A program made the translations under genes and the position numbers. This document shows positions 51,387 through 59,587 of a DNA stretch of 64,000 nucleotides, one piece after another (the stretch's first letter is position 1; each line of letters begins with the position of its first letter). This DNA is from Phycisphaerales bacterium. Its GTDB lineage: Bacteria > Planctomycetota > Phycisphaerae > Phycisphaerales > UBA1924. The notes below the pieces were generated by a model. It was not told the DNA's origin and searched no databases. It saw only the letters and a list, made by a program, of their open reading frames with translations. Location: the NCBI GenBank assembly GCA_019744815.1, contig JAIEUA010000001.1, forward strand, positions 372,001-436,000, read 5' to 3'.

Positions 51387-51520
51387 CGGTCGTTCAAGCG
51401 TCGATCGGCAGTTCGTTCTTTGGAGTCGTGGCTCCCCCGATTACAATGCGGTCGACGGGATCGTGTTCGCGGCCGCTTGGTGTCTGCAGATGCGACCCCT
51501 TCGTGCGGAAGGAGCCAGAG

Positions 51521-53023
51521 GTGCGCCATCTGTTTCGCGTCGTTGCCTGTGGATCGCTGAGCGCGATGCTGGCGTCCTCCGCCCTCGCCGGCGGCGTCAC
51601 CATTGTCACGCACGGCTTCAACGCCGATATGACGTGGGTGAATGCGATGGCGGATGCGATCGCGCGGCGGGCGGGTGGTGGGGCGGCGCCGGGCGTGAGT
51701 GTGACGCGGGTCAACTTGGTGGTCACGCAGGGGCCGAGCAGTCTGATCGTGACGCTCGTTCCTATCGCTGTCGCGCCGGAGGCGACGTTTACCACCGGCG
51801 AGTTCGTGGTCGGGCTGGACTGGACGGCGATCGATTCGTTTCAGCGTGGGCAGCCCGTGCCGCCGGATGTGGGTGAGGATTCGACGCCGACGCAGACGGT
51901 GGCGCAGGCTGTGTTCGCGTATCTGCAGACTTGGAGTTATGGCGGGCGCTCGGTGCTGGCGCAGCCGTTTCATGTGATCGGGCACAGCCGCGGCGGGGCG
52001 TTGGTGGCGTCGCTGGCACGCACGATGGGCGAGAGCGGCGTGTGGGTTGATCAGTTGACCACGCTCGATCCGGTGCCGGTGTCGCTGTTTGGCGATGCCG
52101 CGGCTCGGGTCGTGAGCACCGTGGTCTTCGCGGACAACATCTGGCAGAACGTCGCGCTGCCCAGCGGCTCAAGCCTTGCGGGTGCGTTCAACCAGCAGAT
52201 GGGCAACCTCGGCTCGGGCAACCACAGCCTGATCCATACCTGGTATTACGGCACCATCGACCCGCTCGCGACCGGCGATGGCGAGTGCACCTCGTGCATC
52301 AATCCGGCGTGGTACACGACGGACGTGGACACCAAGCCGCGGGCGCAGAGCGGGTTCTGGTACTCGCGTCTCGCGGGATTGGCTGGGGGCGGCGACCGCA
52401 CCGGAACGCAGGCGCGGGCCGGGCTGCTCAACACCCTCGGCGGCACGGCGGTCGTCGGGACCAACGGGCGGCTGTCGATCACGACCGCGCAGCCCGCGTG
52501 GCCGAATGTGTTCCAAGTGCAGACCGACAAGCGCACACTCGCGTTTGGCGAGTCGAACGCGACGGACTTCTTCTATCAGTCGACCGGCGCGGGCGTGCAG
52601 GTGTCGGTGTACGCGGACGACGATCGCAATCCGGCCACGGGCGGGACCCTGCTCGGCACCGCGTCGTTCGGCGCGGCGGCCGGTCCCACGTTTGCTTCGG
52701 TGCCGTGGACTGTCACGCCGGCGGCACGCGCGCAGCCGTACAACATCTATGTTGCGATCACCGGCGCCGGTGGACGCACGCGGTTCGACTTTGATCCCGT
52801 CGGCGTCACCGTGACTCGCCCGCCCTGTCCGGCGGACTTCAACGCCGACGGCTTCGTGGATGACGCGGACTTTGTGCTCTTTGCCGCGGCGTACAACCTG
52901 CTCGACTGTGCCGACCCGGCGATGGCCGTGGGCTGTCCGACGGACCTGAACCGAGATACGTTGGTGGATGATGCAGACTTCGTGATCTTCGCGGCGGCGT
53001 ACGAGGCGCTCGTGTGCCCGTAG
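51521..53023 (+). CDS. Secreted lipase-like alpha/beta hydrolase with dockerin
   Basis: The 500-residue protein has a signal peptide ending A-L-A-G (about 24). T-H-G-F-N-A-D near residues 30-36 suits an oxyanion-hole loop. The nucleophile elbow is G-H-S-R-G-G with Ser 156, Asp 183 is in T-L-D-P-V-P, and the His candidates are 235 and 239 in G-N-H-S-L-I-H-T. A beta domain and a dockerin-like domain ending A-L-V-C-P complete it. The GTG start at 51521 has AAGGAG seven bases upstream. It may act as an esterase or lipase on extracellular substrates. Confidence 0.85.
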   Translation: MRHLFRVVACGSLSAMLASSALAGGVTIVTHGFNADMTWVNAMADAIARRAGGGAAPGVSVTRVNLVVTQGPSSLIVTLVPIAVAPEATFTTGEFVVGLDWTAIDSFQRGQPVPPDVGEDSTPTQTVAQAVFAYLQTWSYGGRSVLAQPFHVIGHSRGGALVASLARTMGESGVWVDQLTTLDPVPVSLFGDAAARVVSTVVFADNIWQNVALPSGSSLAGAFNQQMGNLGSGNHSLIHTWYYGTIDPLATGDGECTSCINPAWYTTDVDTKPRAQSGFWYSRLAGLAGGGDRTGTQARAGLLNTLGGTAVVGTNGRLSITTAQPAWPNVFQVQTDKRTLAFGESNATDFFYQSTGAGVQVSVYADDDRNPATGGTLLGTASFGAAAGPTFASVPWTVTPAARAQPYNIYVAITGAGGRTRFDFDPVGVTVTRPPCPADFNADGFVDDADFVLFAAAYNLLDCADPAMAVGCPTDLNRDTLVDDADFVIFAAAYEALVCP

Positions 53024-53087
53024 CGTGGCGCTGCTCCGTCACGGGGGCGATCGATCCAGCACTTGTCACGGCTGGTAGTCTGCAACG

Positions 53088-53887
53088 ATGAAGAAGAATG
53101 CGTGTGTTGGAGTCGGCCTGATCGCTTGGCTGCGCGGCGTTGCGATCGGCGGCGTGCTCGCGTTGGCGTCGCACGCGACGGCGCAGCCGATCCTGCTGAC
53201 GTTCGAGGACTTCCCGTCGATGAGCAACGCGCCTGGCGCGGCGATCCCGGCGGCGTCGCGTTTGTCGGACTTTATCTCGCCACGCACGGCGTGCGGTTCT
53301 TCTCCGGCTCCGCGTTTGTGGCGGTGGTGAATCACGGCGCAAACACGCCGAGCGGCACGAACATCCTCGGCGGCTCGACGCTCGACGGCCGGCTGACGTA
53401 TCAGAGCACGTTTCCAGTGCAGGCCGCGTTCTTTGATCCGACCGGATCGGTGAAGTATGTGGTGAGCTCCGTCTCGGTCCGAGGCGATCTGCAGCCGATC
53501 CCCGGGAGCAAGACGCTCGAAGCCTACGACGTGAACGGGAACCTCTTGGGCAGCGACACGCAACCCGACAGCAACCCCGCGCCGCTCGCGGTGAGCGCGG
53601 CGGGTATTCATCGGATCCGGATGTTCTCGCAGAGCGCGACGGTGGGGTTTGATGATCTGCGGTTTGACACGCCCAAGCCGGCGACGGCGTGCCCGGGCGA
53701 TCTCAACGGCGACACCGTTGTCGACGATGCCGACTTTCAGATCTTCGCGGCGGCGTACAACATTCTTGATTGCGCCGATCCGGCGATGGCGCCGGGCTGT
53801 CCTTCGGATCAGAACCGCGACGGGTTGGTGGATGACGCCGATTTCCTGTTGTTCGTCGTCGCGTACAACGCGGTGCTGTGCCCGTAG
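53088..53887 (+). pseudogene. Secreted dockerin protein broken by a frameshift
   Basis: The first frame has a proper signal peptide (M-K-K-N-A-C ... A-T-A-Q) and then P-I-L-L-T-F-E-D-F-P. Near 53250-53275 coding moves to another frame. That frame continues V-G-L-Y-L-A-T-H-G-V-R-F-F-S-G-S-A-F through the cargo domain to the dockerin-like domain, ending A-V-L-C-P. A single missing base would explain the change. Whether it is real decay, a programmed slip or a sequence error cannot be judged here. The whole would be about 265 residues. Confidence 0.8.
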
Positions 53888-53982
53888 GTTGCGCCTGGTT
53901 TTTTTTGACCGCTGTGGATGTGGCGTCCCGCGCGGAGGTCGCTGTGCGGCGGATGTCTTGACCCGGCTGGTATGTTCCTGGA

Positions 53983-55338
53983 ATGCTCCAGCGGTCGCGG
54001 TGCTGTCTTGCCTTGGTGTGTGCCGTGATCGCCCTCGCGGCGGATGCGTCCGGCGCGGTGACCTCGAATCTCAACGGCTCCGCGCAGACGTCCTCGACTG
54101 GCGCGGTCTCGCAATCGTTTTCGGACACTCTCACGGCGGCCCTGAGCGGTTTGCAGCGTTCGGACACATTCGGGAACGCGGCGACGGTGGACGGGCTGCT
54201 GTCGATTCCCAACGGGCGATTCGCGATCGCGAGCGAAGCACGGTCGGGGGGTGTGGGCTCGGCGACTGGTTCAGCGAACACCGGGATGAGCGTGACGTGC
54301 GTGGCGACCTCGGCGACGCTCCCGATCGGCACGCCGGTGCAGGTGCGGGTGAGCTGGGCGGCGAAGGGGCGGGTCAACGCCGCGGGGAGCGAGCTGCGGA
54401 ACGTACAGGACGTGTCGCAGAGCACGTTGTCTTTGCAGGCGGCGGTCTGGGCGAACGAGGTGGTGATCGAGAATCGGAGCGGCAGCCAGTCTCGGCGGTT
54501 GAGTTTGTTCGATCAGTACCAGGTGATCACCAGCGGCGCCTTGAATCCACTCGACGACTCGTTCTCGAGCGATGTGTCGGTGCTGGTCGGGCAGACGATC
54601 CGGATCGTCGGGCAGGGGAGTCTCTCGGGCGGAACGTTCGCCTTCGCGCCCGCGGCGACGGCCGCGGATCAGCAGCTCTCGTTCGTCTGGGGGCTGACGG
54701 CGCTGAACCCGGGCGTGACCATGGTGCTGCAAGGTGAACCGGGGCAGGTGGCTCCGACGGCGGAGGGCGCGACGCCCGCGGCGGCGACGGCGCTGCTCCC
54801 GCCGCGGCCCAGCGGCTCGACCGAGTGCGTCCAGATCACGACGGCGCCGATGCCGACGAGCGCGTGCGCCGGCAACAGCGCGATCTTCTCGGTGGCGACG
54901 GCCACGGGCGGCGCTCTGACGTATCAGTGGCAGATCGAGACCGCGCCGGGCGCCTGGACCGTTCTCGGGGCGGGGCCGACGGCGCTCCCGTGCGGGGGCA
55001 GCGCGAGCGCTTCGCCGCCCGGAGCGCCGACGACGACGGTGCGCGTGACGCCTTGCGCCGGGGTGTCGGTGTATCGGGTGCGCTGCGTGGTTTCGGCGCC
55101 CTGCGGTGGGGCGGTCAGCGGCGCGGCGCGGCTTGGGCTCTGCCCGGCCGATCTGAATTGCGATGGCGTCGTTGATGATGCCGACTTTCAGGGTTTCGCG
55201 GGCGCGTACAACATTCTCGATTGCGCCGATCCGGCGATGGCGCCGGGCTGCCCTTCGGATCTGAACCGGGATGGTTTTGTGGACGATGCGGATTTCACCG
55301 TGTTCGCCGCGGCGTACAACGTCCTCGTCTGTGAGTAA
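53983..55338 (+). CDS. Secreted dockerin protein with Ig-like domain
   Basis: The 451-residue protein has a signal peptide ending A-S-G-A (about 25). A beta domain follows that is similar in style to the gene at 43658 (G-T-P-V-Q-V-R-V). Next is an Ig-like domain with T-Y-Q-W-Q-I-E-T-A-P-G-A-W and Y-R-V-R-C-V-V-S-A-P-C-G-G. The dockerin-like domain has loops D-L-N-C-D-G-V-V-D-D-A-D-F and D-L-N-R-D-G-F-V-D-D-A-D-F and ends V-L-V-C-E. Confidence 0.82.
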   Translation: MLQRSRCCLALVCAVIALAADASGAVTSNLNGSAQTSSTGAVSQSFSDTLTAALSGLQRSDTFGNAATVDGLLSIPNGRFAIASEARSGGVGSATGSANTGMSVTCVATSATLPIGTPVQVRVSWAAKGRVNAAGSELRNVQDVSQSTLSLQAAVWANEVVIENRSGSQSRRLSLFDQYQVITSGALNPLDDSFSSDVSVLVGQTIRIVGQGSLSGGTFAFAPAATAADQQLSFVWGLTALNPGVTMVLQGEPGQVAPTAEGATPAAATALLPPRPSGSTECVQITTAPMPTSACAGNSAIFSVATATGGALTYQWQIETAPGAWTVLGAGPTALPCGGSASASPPGAPTTTVRVTPCAGVSVYRVRCVVSAPCGGAVSGAARLGLCPADLNCDGVVDDADFQGFAGAYNILDCADPAMAPGCPSDLNRDGFVDDADFTVFAAAYNVLVCE

Positions 55339-55545
55339 GTCAACGCCCTGATCCTGGTGCCATCGGCGCGTCACCTGATCGGCAGTCTTCGGTGTTCCCG
55401 GCCATGCGAGAGTTCTTTGTCGCTCGGGATCGGTACCGGTTTGGGCCCGCATCGGTGACTTTTGTCGATGCTGGGCGGAATGCTCTGTGTGGATGCGGAG
55501 CTTTCGGGTAGACTGCACGCAGGAGACGGGCTCCCGCCCCGACAA

Positions 55546-55590
55546 GACACGCGGTTCACAGACACGCAGTTCACTGGCACGCGGTTCACA
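55546..55590. repeat. Three tandem 15-base repeats
   Basis: Units GACACGCGGTTCACA, GACACGCAGTTCACT and GGCACGCGGTTCACA follow each other directly, just before the gene at 55611. The place suits a regulatory site, but nothing else supports it. Confidence 0.7.
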
Positions 55591-55610
55591 GGCTCGAGGA
55601 GAGACAAGAC

Positions 55611-56279
55611 ATGGCTCACCGACCAATGGCGTCGTTCCCGGCGTGGTTGCTCATGGCCGTCGCGGGGTCGCAGAGCGGCCTGGCCGCCCCGATCTTTCAG
55701 GCGGATGCGACGCGGGTGTTCAACTTCGCGGGCGGCTGCGACTTCAGCGTGCTCGAGTCCGACGGCGTGGTGCGCAGTCGTCGCCTGGACTTCATGACGA
55801 TGAGCCGCACCGCGGGCGCGGCGTTGCCCGTGCCGGGGACGCCGATCTTTCTTGACCACGACGAGCACGTGACGTTCGTGATGCGGAAGGGCAAGGGCAC
55901 GACCCGGCTCTCCATGGACGCCACGATTCAGGAACTGCTGAGCGCCGACTCGGGCAACCGCGCGGAGGAAGCGGCGCGGCTCTTCCGGGCCGAGAATCTG
56001 CGGGCTCAGGCCGTTGACCTGTCCACCGCCGGGAACTCTTTCCGGTTCCGGTTCAGCCAGTCGATCGGCTCCGTCGGCTCGGCACGATACGAGCCGACCG
56101 CCGGGGGCTTCCTGGTCGAAGCGTCGTTCGAGGTCTTCTTCGATGTGAGCGTTGATGACGGCGCGACGTGGCAGACGATTGCAACGCCGTTGAGCCTTGC
56201 GCTCATTCCGGCGCCTTCGACGGCTCTGACCATCCTGGTTCCTTGCCTCGCGCTCGCCGGGCGGCGCCGTCGCTCGTGA
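55611..56279 (+). CDS. Secreted protein with PEP-CTERM-like sorting signal
   Basis: The 222-residue protein has a signal peptide ending G-L-A-A (about 25), a beta-rich mature domain and a C-terminal P-A-P-S-T, then a hydrophobic stretch (A-L-T-I-L-V-P-C-L-A-L) and R-R-R-R-S. That tripartite tail is the PEP-CTERM-like signal, recognised by exosortases that anchor proteins to the envelope. It has no dockerin, so it uses another route from its neighbours. The ATG at 55626, five residues in, is also possible. Confidence 0.7.
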   Translation: MAHRPMASFPAWLLMAVAGSQSGLAAPIFQADATRVFNFAGGCDFSVLESDGVVRSRRLDFMTMSRTAGAALPVPGTPIFLDHDEHVTFVMRKGKGTTRLSMDATIQELLSADSGNRAEEAARLFRAENLRAQAVDLSTAGNSFRFRFSQSIGSVGSARYEPTAGGFLVEASFEVFFDVSVDDGATWQTIATPLSLALIPAPSTALTILVPCLALAGRRRRS

Positions 56280-56452
56280 GCGACCGGCGGTCGGCCGAAA
56301 CTCTTTCGCGGCGCAGGCTCGATGCGACCTCGCACCCCGGAATCGGGCGGGCGAAGCGCGTGCATGCACGCCATCCGCGGCAGATAACCAGCAGCGGACG
56401 GGAAAATCCTTGCTGCGGCCGCGGGCTTTGACGCACTGTGGGCGGAGGAACC

Positions 56453-57637
56453 ATGGCTGCGTCATCTCTCTCAACGTTCGTCGCTGCGTCACTGTCCGCG
56501 TGCCTTGTCATGGGCATGCCTGTTGCCTCGGCCGCGTTCACGCCCGGGGACTGCATCCATGTCACCATCGCCAGCGGCTACGGCCCGGGCACCAAGGCGG
56601 CGGTCATTCTGATCTCGGGGACGCCGTTGACTCTCACGCCGCTGGTGACGGGCAACGGCATCATCGGCGACGGCGCGTACGACTCGTTTCGGCAGAGCGC
56701 GGTGGTGATCCGTGTGCCGGTGGGTCCGCGGCTCGTGTCGGCCATCAATTCGGCGGGCGCCATCACCGATATCCCGTACTCCGGCCCCCAGGACGCGACG
56801 CTCGTCGCGCCGACGGGTGACGGCCGCATCTATATCCAGCGATCGGGCAAGTGGTCGTACATCGACCACGGCGGGGTGACGCACGATCTGTTGAACGCCG
56901 CGGGCACGGGCTTGTTCGTGCAGACCAAGAACTATCGCCGCGCGTACTACGACCCTTCGACCAAGAGCATCTTCTGCGGCGACGCGATCGTCGCCGGCGC
57001 GACGATCACCAAGATCCCGCTGAGCACGGACGGCACCAAGCTCGCGGCGGCCCCGACCGATCTGGTGCTCAGCACGCCCGGGTTGCAGAGCCCCACCGTC
57101 GTCGGCATCTCGCCCGGACCGAGCGGCAAGCTCTTCCTGAAGATCGACGACAACGGCGGCGGGCTTGCGCCGCGCATGCTATTGCTCGATCCTGCCACCC
57201 TGACTCAAACGGTCTACGCCCAGAGCAACTACTTCGGCGTCGGCGGCGAGATCGCGGGCTGCTACTCGCCCAAGCTCAATGTCGCGCTCGTGGTCGATTC
57301 GCTCGCCGATCAGCTCCGCTTCTTTACCATCGGCGCGTCGGGCGCGGGCACGATCGTGGCCAACACCTCGGGCATCTCATCGGGCGGCGGCAGCGGCGAG
57401 AACGCGACGATGTTCGCGATCACGCCCTCGACGGCGGTGTGCCTCGGCGACCTGAACAACGACGGCTTCGTGGACGACGCGGACTTTTCTCTCTTCGCCG
57501 CCGCGTACAACATCCTCGATTGTGCCTATCCCGCGATGCCCGCGGGCTGCCCGGCGGATCTGAACAAGGACGGCTTTGTGGATGACGCTGACTTCTCGAT
57601 GTTCGCGGCGGCGTATGACGCGCTGTTGTGTCCGTAA
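56453..57637 (+). CDS. Secreted dockerin protein, propeller-like
   Basis: The 394-residue protein has a signal peptide ending A-S-A-A (about 28). A propeller-like mature domain follows, with V-S-A-I-N-S-A-G, A-P-T-G-D-G-R-I-Y-I and L-L-D-P-A-T-L-T-Q. The dockerin-like domain has loops D-L-N-N-D-G-F-V-D-D-A-D-F and D-L-N-K-D-G-F-V-D-D-A-D-F and ends A-L-L-C-P. GGAGG precedes ATG 56453. Confidence 0.82.
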   Translation: MAASSLSTFVAASLSACLVMGMPVASAAFTPGDCIHVTIASGYGPGTKAAVILISGTPLTLTPLVTGNGIIGDGAYDSFRQSAVVIRVPVGPRLVSAINSAGAITDIPYSGPQDATLVAPTGDGRIYIQRSGKWSYIDHGGVTHDLLNAAGTGLFVQTKNYRRAYYDPSTKSIFCGDAIVAGATITKIPLSTDGTKLAAAPTDLVLSTPGLQSPTVVGISPGPSGKLFLKIDDNGGGLAPRMLLLDPATLTQTVYAQSNYFGVGGEIAGCYSPKLNVALVVDSLADQLRFFTIGASGAGTIVANTSGISSGGGSGENATMFAITPSTAVCLGDLNNDGFVDDADFSLFAAAYNILDCAYPAMPAGCPADLNKDGFVDDADFSMFAAAYDALLCP

Positions 57638-57741
57638 GCAACCAGGTTCTCGGACATGGTGGCTGGCACGAAGCCGCTTTGATTCGACAGGCGTCCGTGG
57701 TATCTTGGCTCCATCGACGGTCCTTTGCGAGGAGCTTTGCG

Positions 57742-59361
57742 ATGCGGGGATTGGTTTCGTTGGCGGCGCTGTGCCTGGTGTGTGCGAGCGGTTTGGCCCA
57801 ACCCACGATCACGCCGTTGGGCGCGCTTCCGGGCGGCACGGGAAGCAACGCTCGAGGGGCGAGCGCTGATGGGAGCATCGTGGCGGGGTCGGCGAGCTTG
57901 CTCGACGCCGGGGTGCTTCGCCAGCACGCGTTTCGTTGGGTCTATGGCCCGGGCGGCGGCACGATGACTGATCTGGGTGCGCTGGCGCCCGAGAAGTTTT
58001 CGTATGGCTTGGGGCTCAGTGGTGACGGCGCTGTGGTGATCGGCCAGAGCGGGTCGTCGACGGGCGATCGGGCGGTGCGGTGGACGCAGGCGACCGGGCT
58101 GGTGAACCTCGGCGTCCTGCAGCCGTCGGACGCATTCTCGTACGCCGGTGCGACGAACGCGGACGGATCGGTTGTTGTCGGCTACAGCTTCGGCTTCTCC
58201 TCGCTGACGCTGCAGGCGTTTCGCTGGACGCAGGCGACGGGCATGGTGGGACTTGGGGTCCTGCCGGGGTTCACGAGCTCGGAGGCGACGTGCGTCAACG
58301 GCGACGGCACGATCGTCGTCGGGACGTGTTCGCTGACCCCTGGCGCGACCGGCCCGGCGTTCGTATGGACCTCGGGGTTGGGCATGACGGAGTTGCCGTC
58401 GCTGACTCCGCTCACGCCCGCGACGCGCCCGTTCGCGATGACGCCCGATGGATCAACGATCGTCGGACTGTCGAGTACCTCGGGCGGGAACCGTGCGTTC
58501 CGGTGGACTTCGGGCTCCGGCACTCTTTCGCTCGGAACGCTTCCTGGTGACACGACTTCGGAGGCCTACGGCGTCAGCGCCGACGGGCTCACGGTGGTCG
58601 GACGATCCACGGGCGTGCGCAACAAAGCGTTCGTCTGGAATGCGACGCTGGGCATGATCGACTTGCGGGCTCAGCTCGTCGGGTTGGGGAGTGATTTGTC
58701 GAACTGGGGCGATCTCCTCGAGGCGCGGGCGGTCTCGGCGGACAGTTCGGTGATTGCTGGGACGGGCGTGTTTCAGGGCGTGACCCAGGCGTTTGTGATC
58801 CGCAACTACCCGACGTGTGTGCCGATTCTCTCGGTGCAGCCCGAGGATCGTTCGACGTGCGCGGCGTCGACGGTCTCGCTGGGCGTCACTGCAACGGGGC
58901 TGCCGCCGCTGTCGTACCAGTGGCAGATCGAGGACGCGGAGACGCCGGGTGGGTGGCGCACGCTGTTCAACGGGCCGCTGGTGCTCGGAGGCGCGTCGGA
59001 GATGTCGGTCGCGATCATCGAGTCGTTCGCTGGGTACAGCTCTTTGGTGTCGTTCATCCCCGAGATCGGCGGACGGACGACCGCGATCGCGGGGCGCAAG
59101 GTGCGTTGCCAGATCAGCAGCAACTGCCAGGGCACGACGACCCGCGAGGCGATGCTGAACATCTGCGTGGCAGACATCAACTGCGACGGGTTTGTGGACG
59201 ACGCGGACTTCCAGTTGTTCACCGTTGCGTACGACATCCTCGTGTGCGAGGACGCGGCGATGCCGCTGTCGTGCCCGAGCGATTTCAACCGAGACGACGT
59301 TGTTGATGACCTGGACTTCCAGGGCTTTGCATCGGCGTACAACGAGCTGCTTTGCCCGTAG
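57742..59361 (+). CDS. Secreted dockerin protein with HAF repeats
   Basis: The 539-residue protein has a signal peptide ending G-L-A-Q (about 20). At least six HAF-type repeats follow, each with S-A-D-G-S-x-V-V-G, H-A-F-R-W and a closing L-G-x-L-P-G. This repeat family occurs in extracellular proteins. Then come an Ig-like domain (S-Y-Q-W-Q-I-E-D-A-E) and a dockerin-like domain with loops D-I-N-C-D-G-F-V-D-D-A-D-F and D-F-N-R-D-D-V-V-D-D-L-D-F, ending E-L-L-C-P. GAGGAG precedes ATG 57742 by eight bases. Confidence 0.88.
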   Translation: MRGLVSLAALCLVCASGLAQPTITPLGALPGGTGSNARGASADGSIVAGSASLLDAGVLRQHAFRWVYGPGGGTMTDLGALAPEKFSYGLGLSGDGAVVIGQSGSSTGDRAVRWTQATGLVNLGVLQPSDAFSYAGATNADGSVVVGYSFGFSSLTLQAFRWTQATGMVGLGVLPGFTSSEATCVNGDGTIVVGTCSLTPGATGPAFVWTSGLGMTELPSLTPLTPATRPFAMTPDGSTIVGLSSTSGGNRAFRWTSGSGTLSLGTLPGDTTSEAYGVSADGLTVVGRSTGVRNKAFVWNATLGMIDLRAQLVGLGSDLSNWGDLLEARAVSADSSVIAGTGVFQGVTQAFVIRNYPTCVPILSVQPEDRSTCAASTVSLGVTATGLPPLSYQWQIEDAETPGGWRTLFNGPLVLGGASEMSVAIIESFAGYSSLVSFIPEIGGRTTAIAGRKVRCQISSNCQGTTTREAMLNICVADINCDGFVDDADFQLFTVAYDILVCEDAAMPLSCPSDFNRDDVVDDLDFQGFASAYNELLCP

Positions 59362-59587
59362 GTGCAGGCTCGGCCAAACTCGCAATATCGTGCATGACTA
59401 GCCAGCCGTCAGGCCGGGAGGGCTGCGCATGGGACGCGGTCGGGCGTGGAAGACGCTTGGTCGCGGAGCTTTGCGGACGGTGGCGTGCTCAATGAGATTG
59501 CGTCTCGACTCTTATCGGCCCTGGGAATCAGTGCGGGGCTGCTCTGGTCTTGACGCTTCATCGATACTGTTTCGTCGAGGGAGTGCC

